Assembly: GCA_036756705.1 (NCBI GenBank)
Contig: DAIOKN010000001.1
Location: forward strand, 1-64,000
Length of the DNA stretch: 64,000 nt
Reading direction: 5' to 3'
Source of the DNA: Caproicibacter sp002399225
Lineage (GTDB): Bacteria; Bacillota; Clostridia; Oscillospirales; Acutalibacteraceae
The position numbers and the translations under genes were made by a program. This document shows, piece by piece, positions 27,801 through 35,914 of this stretch. The notes beneath the pieces were generated by a model, which was not told where the DNA came from, did not search any database, and saw only the letters and a program-made list of their open reading frames with translations. Positions within the stretch are counted from its first letter, which is position 1. Each line of letters starts with the position of its first letter.

Positions 27801-28570
27801 TACGCCGCAAGGGCGTCCTCCATTGTTGCGCTCAGCGCCGAACGTTCGACCGTGATCCGGTTCAGGCGGGTCAGAAAAGTCGTGTGGCGGCAGTGGTCGC
27901 TCCAGTAAGTGTCGATCACGCGCAGCTCTGTCACGGAGGGATCCCGCTTTTCCGCGTCGCGGAAATAATCCCGGCAGAATTTTAAGTCTTCCCGGCTCAT
28001 GGCGAATCCCATCGACCGGTGAAACTCGAAAAGCCGCTCTTCGTCCCAGAAGCGAAACCCTTTTACACGGACGACGTCCTCAGGCGCTTTGGCCTCGGAG
28101 TCCAAGGTTTCCGGTTTGTTCATGGAAGCAAGGCGGCTTTCAACCGGGTTGATCAGATATGCTTCGATCTTTTTCATCTCTTCCGGGCTTAAATGTCCCT
28201 TGACCGCCACCAGCTTTGCAGTGGCGACCCGCGGCCTTTCTCCCTGGGTCAGCAGCTGCACGCACTGTGCAGCGGAGTCCGCCCGCTGGTCGTACTGCCC
28301 GGGCAGGTACTCCATCGCAAAGGCCTGGTAAGTTTCCGGAAGCGGATAATTCTCTTCATAGACCAGATCGACGTTCGGCTCTGACAGGATGGTATCCCTT
28401 GCCGCCGCATAATCGTTCCCGGAAATACCGGAAAGATCGTAGCGGTTGACGATTTTTACGTTCTCCACCTGAGAAAGTCCGAGATTTTCCACCAGATCTG
28501 CCCGAAGATGCTGGGCCTCTGAGTCAAACCCCGGCCTTTTTTCCACATAAACACGGATGACTTCTGACAT
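24812..28570 (-). CDS. purL: Phosphoribosylformylglycinamidine synthase, single-chain
   Basis: 1252 aa. It converts FGAR, Gln and ATP to FGAM in purine synthesis. An N-terminal PurS-like part, two PurL ATPase halves (SDHCRHTTFLTRLNRI, NHPTEIEPFGGAATCLGG, GAGGVSVAIGELAAGL, VPAIGGKDSMSGTF) and a C-terminal class I glutamine amidotransferase (PVFPGTNCEYDSARAFE, MLGICNGFQALIKLGL with the nucleophile Cys, ISHGEGRFVAD) are all present. This is the long form found in many Clostridia, in place of separate PurS, PurQ and PurL. Start ATG at 28570 follows GGGGGA. No other pur genes are adjacent and no purine riboswitch is visible. Confidence 0.96.
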   Translation of the reverse strand: MSEVIRVYVEKRPGFDSEAQHLRADLVENLGLSQVENVKIVNRYDLSGISGNDYAAARDTILSEPNVDLVYEENYPLPETYQAFAMEYLPGQYDQRADSAAQCVQLLTQGERPRVATAKLVAVKGHLSPEEMKKIEAYLINPVESRLASMNKPETLDSEAKAPEDVVRVKGFRFWDEERLFEFHRSMGFAMSREDLKFCRDYFRDAEKRDPSVTELRVIDTYWSDHCRHTTFLTRLNRITVERSALSATMEDALAAYYHARDEVYGRTDRPVCLMDMAVIGMKLLRKRGLLPDLDVSEEINACSIEVPVTVNGQTQKWLVQFKNETHNHPTEIEPFGGAATCLGGAIRDPLSGRAYVYQAMRVTGSGDPRVPLEKTLKGKLPTRKITTGAAQGYSSYGNQIGLATGQVTELYDPGYVAKRMEIGAVIGASPKENVVRGVPAAGDVVVLLGGATGRDGCGGATGSSKAHTEQSIEVCGAEVQKGNPPTERKIQRLFRDPQVARMIKRCNDFGAGGVSVAIGELAAGLDIDLDKVPKKYEGLDGTELAISESQERMAVVLTPEDQDAFIAAAARENLDATVVAKVTEKPRLRMTWRGDRVVDLARSFLDTNGVTQDADALISAVDPKENYRKKVPDCLTGLPPEQAFEKNLARLEVCGQKGLSERFDSSIGAQTVLMPFAGKYQLTPEEAMAAGLPVRGESDDATAMSFGFLPGIFRFSPFHGAAYAVVESLSKLAAIGADPLSARLTFQEYFERMTEDPRTWGKPSAALLGALSAEIGLGVPAIGGKDSMSGTFENIHIPPTLVSFAVAMTKKSKTISAAFQQAGSRVLLLPLPEDPDTLLPDWPKLRAYYAAVTRLIGAGGVRSASVIKEGGAAAAVARMCFGNKIGFRFQDAVLEPHRLFAPESGAILVELAEDTSVEDLPFLLLGRTIEQPQVELGEHILPLDRLIAAWNGTLDRIFPTAAPDVEIRDIPLCRERSGAAPAVKAAKPRVFIPVFPGTNCEYDSARAFERAGAEPEVLVVQNRTPGDIEETIRRMAEAISRAQIVMIPGGFSGGDEPDGSGKFIATAFRNPRVSTAVEDLLTRRDGLMLGICNGFQALIKLGLVPYGRITAPSEHTPTLTFNSIGRHISRMVYTRVTSVKSPWFSGVNAGDVFVIPISHGEGRFVADGGVMDALIANGQIATQYCTPDGTPSGASEWSPNGSVCAVEGITSPDGRILGKMSHSERMGKNLYKNVPGEKDQKLFESGVKYFK

Positions 28571-28700
28571 TTTTTCCCCCATTCCGCCGAACAACCGGCT
28601 GAAATCCGATTAAATCCAACTTATTTTAGCATAACCGGACCGGATAAAAAAGGGCGAATTACAACAATTTTCAGAAGCTTTCACCGAATACAATGGGTGT

Positions 28701-30083
28701 TTATGAAATTTTTGCCGCCGCCTGCATCAAATCGGAGGCGATCTTGCCGGCGGAACGGATGCTGTAATCTGAGTTTTCCACCACAACCGCAAAGGCGAAC
28801 GGAGTCTGCTCGTTTTTGGAAAATCCAATCATCCAGCAGTTTGGCTTTCTGCCGTTGCCGACTTCTCCCGTCCCGGTCTTTGCACACACCTGCATGCCGG
28901 GGAACAGGGAATCGCCGTACTCCGCGGTAACATCGTACCGCAAGTAATCGGTCAGCCGGGAGGCGGTTTCCGGGCTGAGAAGCTGCCCGCCGTCTTGCGT
29001 GGAGCCGGTTTTTGTCTGTACACCGAGAGCGTTTGTTATCTTCTGGATGAAATACGGCTGCATATAGGTTCCGCCGTTTGCAACCGCGCCCATCAAAATC
29101 ATCATGTGGTATGGGTTGGCAAGATCCGTAAATTGCCCGACGCCGGACCAGCCGAGTTCCTGGGGCTGCGCATTTTTCACGTTGTAAATGCTTTTGGCGG
29201 ATGGAATTCCGTCAAGCGAAAAAGATTTGTTAAAACCCATCTGATCTGCCATAGAGGTCATGGTGTCCGCGCCGAGTTCCAGCGCAATCTGAGAAAATGC
29301 AACATTAGAAGATTTGGCAAGCGCATTTTTAAAATGCAGTCTTCCATAAGCCCGGATGTCCGTGATTTTATTGCCGTTGATGGTGACGCTTTTGCCGCAG
29401 TTCCAGGTGCGGCTGTCCAGATTCGGGATCTTTTCGATGGCGGTGGCGGATGTCACCACTTTGAAAATAGAGCCCGGAGTCAAGGCGGAGGAAAGAACTT
29501 TGTTGACAAACACGCCTTGATATTTTCCCGTTTTGTCCGTCGTCAGATCCCCGGGCGGATTTTCCGGGTCATAATCCGGCGTGCTGACCATACAGAGCAG
29601 CTCGCCGGTTTTGTAATTGTACAGCGCCACCGCACCGTTCCGGCTGCCCAGCTTCTGCCGGGCCATCTTGCACAGGCTGCTGTCGAGTGTCAGATGGATG
29701 TCGCTGCCGGAAGATTTCCCGGTCGGCGTGGTGAGGCCCGTGACGGGATTATAGCCGGAAAGCTGTGAGCGGAAGCAGTACTGCACGCCGGTGGAAATAT
29801 ATCCTCTGGTGTCGCCAACCGCGTGCAGCATGGCCCGGCGGACGGTCTCGTCCCCATTGTAGGCGCGCTTGCCGCCTTTGCTTTCGGCAAGAACGGCGCC
29901 GTTCCGGTCCAGTACCCGCCCTTCGGCGGAAATCGTGCTTTCACCGGAGATGTGCTTGTTGAACGGCTGCATGGCCCAGGTCCCGCCTTCGGTGAAAAGC
30001 CCGTAAAGAAACACCCCGAGCCCAACCAGAAAACCGAGGCAGAGAAAATACAGGATAAAGGAGCGTGTCCCCGTGGTCTTCAT
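28701..30083 (-). CDS. Class B penicillin-binding protein (PbpA/FtsI-like)
   Basis: 460 aa. One membrane anchor (residues 9-30) is followed by a short N-terminal domain and a transpeptidase domain with the catalytic tetrad S205-I-F-K, S258-S-N and K402-T-G. The short pedestal resembles PbpA-type rather than the long FtsI form. It is translationally coupled (4-bp overlap) to the FHA-FtsW/RodA gene, giving a matched glycosyltransferase and transpeptidase pair for elongation or spore cortex synthesis. Confidence 0.92.
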   Translation of the reverse strand: MKTTGTRSFILYFLCLGFLVGLGVFLYGLFTEGGTWAMQPFNKHISGESTISAEGRVLDRNGAVLAESKGGKRAYNGDETVRRAMLHAVGDTRGYISTGVQYCFRSQLSGYNPVTGLTTPTGKSSGSDIHLTLDSSLCKMARQKLGSRNGAVALYNYKTGELLCMVSTPDYDPENPPGDLTTDKTGKYQGVFVNKVLSSALTPGSIFKVVTSATAIEKIPNLDSRTWNCGKSVTINGNKITDIRAYGRLHFKNALAKSSNVAFSQIALELGADTMTSMADQMGFNKSFSLDGIPSAKSIYNVKNAQPQELGWSGVGQFTDLANPYHMMILMGAVANGGTYMQPYFIQKITNALGVQTKTGSTQDGGQLLSPETASRLTDYLRYDVTAEYGDSLFPGMQVCAKTGTGEVGNGRKPNCWMIGFSKNEQTPFAFAVVVENSDYSIRSAGKIASDLMQAAAKIS

Positions 30084-31765
30084 GATTTCCTCCTTTTGCG
30101 CGCCGCGTAAGTGCGCTCATCCCCGGCCTTGATGAAGGCGAGAAGACCCCAGACGGATACCATGCTGGAGCCGCCCAGGCTGATGAACGGAAGCGTTACG
30201 CCGGTCAGGGGAAGGACGTCGGTTGCGCCGAAAATGTTCAGGCAGGTTTGAAAAAGCAGCATTCCCGCCGCCGCGCAGGAAGAGATCGAGTAGAGTGTCG
30301 AGCGGCTGCGGGTTGCGTCGGAGCGGGCATACAGCAGCAGGCCCGCAATCGAGAGCACGATGACCAGCGCAAGGATCAGTCCCAGCTCTTCACTGAGCAT
30401 CCCGAAGACCAGGTCGCTCTGGGCGGCAAAGACCGATTTCAGGCTGCCGCGCCCGAGGCCGATGCCGAACAGGCCGCCGGAGGCGGAATAGCTCAGGACC
30501 CGGGTCTGCTGGTAGCCGCCCGCATCGTTGACATGCTCCCACACATGGCCCCAGGCCGCGAACCGCTGCGCGACGTAAGGCTTGATTTTTAGGATCAGAA
30601 ACGCCCCGAGGCCGGCAACCGCGCAGATCAGCGCGATGGTGCGCAGACTGCCGGAGCGCATGAAAGCAATAATCAGAAAAGCCACAAAAAAGATGCAGGC
30701 TGTTCCGAAATCCTTCATCAGAAACAGCGCGCCCATGCACACGGTGGAAAAGGCGATGAAGCCCGTCAGGTTCTGAGCGGTTTGAAGCCTGTCCAGCGTG
30801 GAGGCGCCGACGAAGATGAAAGCAATTTTAACCAGCTCCGACGGCTGAATGGAAAGGGGCCCGACTTCAATCCAGTTTTTCGCACCGTTGTATTCTTTGC
30901 CCAGAAGCAGATTCGCCGCAAAGAGCAAAATGGCAAGGGCGGCAATGGCGGCCCGCCAGCGCATGGCCCGGTCCAGGTCGCCCAGAAACCAGATGATCGC
31001 GCAGAACAGGAACATCCCCAGCGCCATTGCCGCAAGCTGGGACCAAGTGCTTTTCACGTCTGTCCCTGCGATCAGCAGAATTCCGACCCCGCAGTTAAAG
31101 AAGGCGATGGTTTCCAGCTCAAAGCTGATCCGCCCAAGTACTTTCGTGGAAAAAAGATAAAATCCCCATTCCAGAATCAGCAGGATCCCGAACGGGGCCA
31201 GCGGTGCAAAATCCGGTTTCGTCCCGGCTAGGCAGGCCTGGATCCCCAAAAGGATCTGCGAAACGGTCACGGCCCGCATCAGCGAAGCGGGGGCGGCGGC
31301 AGGCCTGCGGGGGCGTTTGACTGGCCTGAGGCCTCTGACGTCCGCGGTTCGCTTGAGCGTCAGCGCGGTGGATCCCACTGTGATGACATCCCCCGGAAGA
31401 ACGGGAGCGTTCTGCCGGACCTTTTTTCCGTTTAGAAATGTGCCGGACCTGGAGTTGGTATCTGTCACCAGCCATCCGCTTTCCCGCCGGAACAGCACTG
31501 CGTGTGCGCGGCTGACGGTTGCGTCGTTCAAAACAATGTCGCAGCTTCGGCTGCGCCCGATGGAATTTTCCCAGTACAGAACCGGAATCACCTGATGCGA
31601 CGTCCTGTTTTCCAGAACGACGACGGGGTCCTCACGCCTGCGTCCAATGCGCAGAGAAGAAAAGCAGCGGAGTACCACGATGCCGCCGATCAGCGCAACG
31701 GTCACCCGGGCTGCAAACAGCAGCAGGGTCTCCGCACCGGTCAAAGCGGTAAAAAAAGAATTCAA
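30080..31765 (-). CDS. FHA domain fused to FtsW/RodA/SpoVE polymerase
   Basis: 561 aa. After one membrane segment an FHA domain (residues ~45-135: SIGRSRSCDIVLNDATVSRA, then NSRSGTFLNGKKV) precedes a basic linker and a full SEDS-family integral membrane domain with ~10 helices, including IEVGPLSIQPSELVKIAFI, MKDFGTACIF and ending LPFISLGGSSM. SEDS proteins polymerise glycan strands from lipid II; FHA domains bind phosphothreonine, suggesting control by a Ser/Thr kinase. The start is TTG at 31765 behind AGGAGGTCC, better than GTG/ATG options further up. Confidence 0.92.
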   Translation of the reverse strand: MNSFFTALTGAETLLLFAARVTVALIGGIVVLRCFSSLRIGRRREDPVVVLENRTSHQVIPVLYWENSIGRSRSCDIVLNDATVSRAHAVLFRRESGWLVTDTNSRSGTFLNGKKVRQNAPVLPGDVITVGSTALTLKRTADVRGLRPVKRPRRPAAAPASLMRAVTVSQILLGIQACLAGTKPDFAPLAPFGILLILEWGFYLFSTKVLGRISFELETIAFFNCGVGILLIAGTDVKSTWSQLAAMALGMFLFCAIIWFLGDLDRAMRWRAAIAALAILLFAANLLLGKEYNGAKNWIEVGPLSIQPSELVKIAFIFVGASTLDRLQTAQNLTGFIAFSTVCMGALFLMKDFGTACIFFVAFLIIAFMRSGSLRTIALICAVAGLGAFLILKIKPYVAQRFAAWGHVWEHVNDAGGYQQTRVLSYSASGGLFGIGLGRGSLKSVFAAQSDLVFGMLSEELGLILALVIVLSIAGLLLYARSDATRSRSTLYSISSCAAAGMLLFQTCLNIFGATDVLPLTGVTLPFISLGGSSMVSVWGLLAFIKAGDERTYAARKRRKS

Positions 31766-31911
31766 GAAAGGACCTCCTTTCGGTTCATGAATATTATAGC
31801 GGGATTCCGCCGCAAAGTAAACGGGGACATAAAAAATCGAATGGGGACCGCTTCCGATCCCCATGAATTTACGCCGGTATGTAGGAAAAACGCCATAGGA
31901 GCAGGCAGCGT

Positions 31912-32763
31912 TTAATCCTTTTGCCGCTTTGGAGCGCCAAGCTGGCGGATTAGCTTTGGGAGGCAGGCTTCAAATTTCAGTCCGAACCGGCTGTCGCATC
32001 CGCTTTCCTTCGTTTTGCGGATACAGTCTGCGGCAAAGTCGACGGCAAGCTGCACGGCAGCGCTCTGCCGCATCCCGTAAAGGAGCCCGGCCAGCAGCGC
32101 GGCGCAGAATAGGTCCCCGGTGCCCGGCCATTCCCCGCTGATACGGTGAGAAAACGCATAGCTGACCGTGCCGTTTCCTGCACTGTAAACAGCGGAACCC
32201 ATCAACTCCGGACTGAACCAGACATCCGTTGCCACCGCGCTCTTTGCCCCTGTGAAACACATGCTGCGCAGCAGGGTCTCCACCGCTCTGCGGCTCCACG
32301 GTCCATCATGGTTTTTCTCTCCCATCAGGGCGGCCGCATCGCCGGCCGGCAGAATCACAAGGTCGGACTGGGCGCAGAATCGCTGGACCAGTTTCGATTT
32401 TTCCGGGGAAACGCCCACCTGAACTTTTTTGCTGTTCCAGCCGGAAGAACCGAATAGAACGAGGTTATCTTTTTCCCGGAAGGTTTGCAGAAAAGCGGAA
32501 AGCGCTCCCGCTTGTTCCTCGGTTTCCGGAAATTCAAAGACCATAGCATCAAACGAATATCCCGCTTTTTTCCATTGTTCCGCGTAAGCGAACAGATCGC
32601 CGCTCAAATCCCTCACCGCTGTTCCGGGCAGCGGCGAGGTTCCAGTCGGCGCCACGCACACTTCGATTCCTGCGGCGGCCAAAACCGGCAGAGCGGCGGT
32701 CAAAGAACATTTTCCCGTTCCGCACATTGTGCCGATCAGCACCGCGCGTTTGCGATCATTCAT
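31912..32763 (-). CDS. Pyridoxal/pyridoxamine kinase-like protein
   Basis: 283 aa. It belongs to the ribokinase-like fold. GTMCGTGKCSLTAALPVLAA near the N-terminus corresponds to the HGKCSLT segment of pyridoxamine kinases, and WPGTGDLFCAALLAGL near the C-terminus holds the anion hole and catalytic Asp. The usual substrate-loop PT(A)VLSTHT is replaced by APTGTSPLPGTAV, so the substrate may differ. The start at ATG 32763 follows GGAGGGA. Confidence 0.8.
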   Translation of the reverse strand: MNDRKRAVLIGTMCGTGKCSLTAALPVLAAAGIEVCVAPTGTSPLPGTAVRDLSGDLFAYAEQWKKAGYSFDAMVFEFPETEEQAGALSAFLQTFREKDNLVLFGSSGWNSKKVQVGVSPEKSKLVQRFCAQSDLVILPAGDAAALMGEKNHDGPWSRRAVETLLRSMCFTGAKSAVATDVWFSPELMGSAVYSAGNGTVSYAFSHRISGEWPGTGDLFCAALLAGLLYGMRQSAAVQLAVDFAADCIRKTKESGCDSRFGLKFEACLPKLIRQLGAPKRQKD

Positions 32764-32884
32764 CAAAATCCCTCCAAACAGTGATAGTTCCACCATAGAG
32801 GAAGAGAAGAAATGATTCAAGGGGAAAAATGCCGATTGACAAAAAGAAAATAGCCGCCCCGGCGACTGTGCTCCTACAGACGGA

Positions 32885-32922
32885 AAAATCCGCCCACTGC
32901 CTGAAAGCAGCGGGCGGATTTT
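32885..32922 (-). terminator. Probable terminator downstream of glpF
   Basis: AAAATCCGCCC-CTGC pairs with GCAG-GGGCGGATTTT, giving A/T flanks on both sides; on the minus strand GGATTTTTCCG follows. It lies about 230 bp beyond the glpF stop and could also act on the + strand. Confidence 0.6.
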
Positions 32923-33149
32923 GAAAATATGCTGTTAGCTCGGTATTTTGCCAACTGATCCGTTCGTCTTAATCTTTACGAATCAGTATTCCTGTTTGGT
33001 CAATATCATGGAATATTGGCTGGAATCACCGTTAGAATGCAACGCTTTTTGCTGATTTCATTCCGCTCAGTCTTTTCTTTTTCTCTATTTTGAACCACCA
33101 ATCAAACTATGGAAAAATCCGCAAGGGTCGTAGTATGTATGCAGGACTT
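32923..33149. other. Non-coding stretch between terminator and glpF
   Basis: No frame with a ribosome site is seen. The only structure noticed is CAATAT-CATGGA-ATATTG at 33001-33018, a 6-bp inverted repeat within what would be the glpF 3' UTR. Confidence 0.4.
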
Positions 33150-33866
33150 TTACCAGGGGATAACCGTGAAAAGAAGCGCAGCCAGCAAACATCCAACAAT
33201 TGGGCCAAAAATAGGAACGATAAGCCCATATGACCACTCGGAAGAGCCTTTGTCCTTAATGGGAAGAACTGCATGAGCAAGGCGCGGCCCGAAATCTCTT
33301 GCTGGGTTCATGGCGTATCCGGTCAGCCCGCCGAGCGACATGCCCATGGAGACGATGATGGCGAAAATAAGAAGATAATTGACACCTGCCGCACCCGCGC
33401 CTTTCACATTGCCGACACCCAGAATCGTGAAGACAAGCAAGAAGGTAATCACTGCTTCTGAAAAAAAGTTGCGCGGAAGATCACGGACAGATGGGCGTGT
33501 GCAGAAGCAGGTGAGAATTGTGTTCTGATCTGTCGTCGCATCAAATTGATCCTTGAAAAGCACATAAACAATGCAGGCACCTAAAAATCCGCCGCAGACC
33601 TGAGCAATCAGGTAGCCAGGCACCATTCCCCACGAAAATTTTCCGGCCGCGGCCAGCCCGATCGTTACGGCGGGATTGAAATGCGCGCCGGAGACCCCGC
33701 CGAACACAAAGGCCGGCAGCAGCACTGCAAGACCCCATCCAACGGTGATCTGTACGGAACCCGCACCTTTCATGCCGGACTTGTTCAGATTGGCGTTTGC
33801 ACATGCGCTATCGCCCAGAATCATCAAAATCGCTGTGCCAATAAATTCTGCAAGATAAGGCAGCAT
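33150..33866 (-). CDS. glpF: GlpF-type aquaglyceroporin
   Basis: 238 aa, six membrane helices. The two NPA boxes are HFNPAVTIG and MNPARDFGPR; Asp after NPAR is typical of glycerol-conducting rather than water-only channels. It should pass small polyols such as glycerol or 1,2-propanediol by diffusion. Start ATG at 33866 follows GAGGTG (the GTG three codons upstream is part of that site). It lies on the same strand as the alcohol dehydrogenase and next to the diol-dehydratase microcompartment operon, which fits substrate entry for that pathway. Confidence 0.93.
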   Translation of the reverse strand: MLPYLAEFIGTAILMILGDSACANANLNKSGMKGAGSVQITVGWGLAVLLPAFVFGGVSGAHFNPAVTIGLAAAGKFSWGMVPGYLIAQVCGGFLGACIVYVLFKDQFDATTDQNTILTCFCTRPSVRDLPRNFFSEAVITFLLVFTILGVGNVKGAGAAGVNYLLIFAIIVSMGMSLGGLTGYAMNPARDFGPRLAHAVLPIKDKGSSEWSYGLIVPIFGPIVGCLLAALLFTVIPW

Positions 33867-34264
33867 AATATACACCTCGTTTTAATTTTTTTAAGGATAC
33901 GCTGATTTGCAGCAATTTCAGTCAGGGCAACAAATGGCCGGATTCACGGAACCAGCCACTGATCTCATCAACGGAAATGGCCTTAAAAGAATTTGGGAAG
34001 AGCGTCAAAGAAAGTGTCAACCATGTTGGCATTTATTTTTTCAGAATAATTTTAATGATTACGTATTACGTGATTTTAAACGCGGATTGAAAATCGGGTT
34101 GTAAAACGGAAAATGATATTGACCAGACAGCAAAACTGATTTGCAAATGAGGCTACTGTCATTTCGGGAGATATCAACCCCCTTTTTGAGTGGAAAAGCG
34201 GGATGGAATTTAGCGAGCAAACCTGCTCAAGACCGGTTTTTAGTCATCAAATTCTGCCGTAGTT
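33867..34264. other. 398-bp gap between glpF and alcohol dehydrogenase genes
   Basis: AT-rich with no convincing coding frame. It must hold the glpF promoter if that gene is transcribed apart from the alcohol dehydrogenase. A tandem TTACGTATTACGT is present near 34058-34070. I see no T-tract terminator and no riboswitch-like fold. Confidence 0.4.
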
Positions 34265-35398
34265 TTATTCGCAGCATTGGTTCAAAATATCGATGATATC
34301 CTGTTTGGTCGGGACCCTCGGATTCGATGCGGTTGTCGTATCTTTCAGAGCTGTCTCGGCAATTTCATTTTTTAACGTTTCGGTGAGAGGAGTGCCGGCC
34401 GATTTCAGGTCCGCGGGAATTTTCAGTACCCGGTTGAGGTTTGCAACCATGCTTTGGAGATGCTGAACCCCCATCATCACGGTTTCGGAAGGCAGGCCGA
34501 TAATTTTTGCAAGCTTCCGGTATCTTTGAGCGGCCGCGGAATGGATCCCGTTCCCGCACGCGGGCAGATTTGCATTGTATTCGATCGTGTAAGGAAGCAG
34601 AATGGCGTTGGCCTTTCCGTGCGGCAGATGAAGCGTTGCCCCTAACGCGTGGGCAATGCCGTGGTTCAGCCCCAAACCGGCAGAGTTGAACGCAAGCCCG
34701 GCCATGCAGGAAGCGTTGTGCATCTTTTCCCGGGCAAACAGATTGCTCCCGTCCTGAAATGCCAGGGGCAGATACTTGACTGTCATGGCAAAAGCTTTTT
34801 CCGCCAGCGCATCGGTAAAATCATTGGCTCCGACAGAGACGTAGGACTCAATGGCGTGCGTCAGCACATCCATGCCGGTGTTTGCCGTGACCGACGGCGG
34901 TGCCGACACGACAAGCGATGGATCGAGAATCGCCGTGATTGGCCGGAGACTGACGTCGTGCAGAGGAATTTTGGTATGACTTTTTCTGTCCGTGATCACG
35001 GCAAATTCGGTAACCTCTGAGCCTGTACCGCTGGTCGTCGGGACAGCAAAACATTCCTTGATATGAACTTTCTGAGGGCAGATATGCTCCGCCATATTTC
35101 TAATAACTTTCGCGGTATCCAGGGAAGAGCCGCCCCCGACGGCAATCATCACATCCGCATCTGCTTTCAGCAGACTTTTAATCCCCGCGCTGATGATCTC
35201 AGTCGGAGGATCGGAAACGACATCTTTAAAATAGGAAACCCTGCAGTCCGTCAAATAATCCGCAACTTTTTTTGCTGTGCCGCTTTTGTAAATGAAATCG
35301 TCTGTAACGATCAAAACGGACTTGCCTTTGACAGAACGCAGATGTTCCAGCGAACCTTCCCCTAAAAAAATCTTTGTGCTTACGCTGAATTCTTTCAT
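34265..35398 (-). CDS. Iron-containing alcohol dehydrogenase (PduQ/EutG-like)
   Basis: 377 aa. It reduces aldehydes to alcohols with NADH. The nucleotide site is VMIAVGGGSSLDTAKVIRN, followed by AVPTTSGTGSEVT. The iron ligands come from Asp and His in NTGMDVLTHAIE, LNHGIAHALGA and HLPHGKANAILLPY. Start ATG 35398 follows AGGGAGGAGA. It lies divergent from the microcompartment operon, where its role would be to turn propionaldehyde (or 3-hydroxypropionaldehyde) into the alcohol and regenerate NAD+. No N-terminal encapsulation helix is seen. Confidence 0.92.
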   Translation of the reverse strand: MKEFSVSTKIFLGEGSLEHLRSVKGKSVLIVTDDFIYKSGTAKKVADYLTDCRVSYFKDVVSDPPTEIISAGIKSLLKADADVMIAVGGGSSLDTAKVIRNMAEHICPQKVHIKECFAVPTTSGTGSEVTEFAVITDRKSHTKIPLHDVSLRPITAILDPSLVVSAPPSVTANTGMDVLTHAIESYVSVGANDFTDALAEKAFAMTVKYLPLAFQDGSNLFAREKMHNASCMAGLAFNSAGLGLNHGIAHALGATLHLPHGKANAILLPYTIEYNANLPACGNGIHSAAAQRYRKLAKIIGLPSETVMMGVQHLQSMVANLNRVLKIPADLKSAGTPLTETLKNEIAETALKDTTTASNPRVPTKQDIIDILNQCCE

Positions 35399-35472
35399 TT
35401 TCTCCTCCCTAAAAGAAACAAGTGCGCTTGAAGCCGTTGACTTACCCGGCAAACGCCACTTTTTCTATTTTC

Positions 35473-35502
35473 ATTATACCTTTCAGGTCCCGCCGGGAGC
35501 AA
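35473..35502 (-). promoter_or_regulatory. Probable promoter of the alcohol dehydrogenase gene
   Basis: On the minus strand a perfect TATAAT (rc of 35473-35478) lies 18 bp from TTGCTC (rc of 35497-35502). The -10 is strong and the -35 weak, about 75 bp before the ATG. Confidence 0.5.
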
Positions 35503-35641
35503 CGTACATTCCAAACGATACAGTGTAAAATCAAAACCTGCTTAAGAGCGGGCAGCCATTTTCAAAAAGTTTCCAAAAATAAAGATGTTTATTTTTCCAG
35601 ATGAAATTCTCCTGCTCATGTTACCATTCACTCGACAGATC

Positions 35642-35785
35642 TTAAATTTACATTTAAAAATTTTAATTTTACATTTGACCTGTTTTTTCCTGGTACACAC
35701 ACCAATTTCAGGCGGCAGAAAACCGGCTCAACAAAATGCACACATATGAAGCGAGAAATAAAAATTTTTTAGTTTTAAATTTACA
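35642..35785 (+). repeat. Three direct copies of TTAAWTTTACA upstream of the microcompartment operon
   Basis: Copies end at 35652 (TTAAATTTACA), 35673 (TTAATTTTACA) and 35785 (TTAAATTTACA). The first two are 21 bp apart, two helical turns on one face, which is typical of AraC-family sites. The operon encodes an AraC-type response regulator, so these are candidate binding sites. The surrounding 35399-35914 has no gene. Confidence 0.5.
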
Positions 35786-35798
35786 GCGATGGAGTCTG

Positions 35799-35836
35799 TA
35801 TAGTGTAACAGCTCATCCACGCCTCCGTTATATAAT
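35799..35836 (+). promoter_or_regulatory. Candidate -10 boxes of the microcompartment operon
   Basis: TATAAT at 35831-35836 and TATAGT at 35799-35804 lie 79-116 bp before the first start codon. Neither has a good -35 at 17 bp, consistent with activator-dependent transcription. Confidence 0.45.
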
Positions 35837-35914
35837 GATGATAGAAAAATTCAGGAAAAACGTTATGGCAATCTTAAGAATTCATAAAAAATCTTTTATA
35901 AGGAGGTCATTCAA

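Noticed and set aside
24788..27985. Very long open frame on the + strand opposite purL
   Set aside because: It is antisense to a fully recognisable PurL, is rich in His/Arg/Gln as GC-rich shadow frames are, and matches no known family. Similar long shadows opposite the microcompartment genes (for example 48852-51347) were dropped for the same reason.
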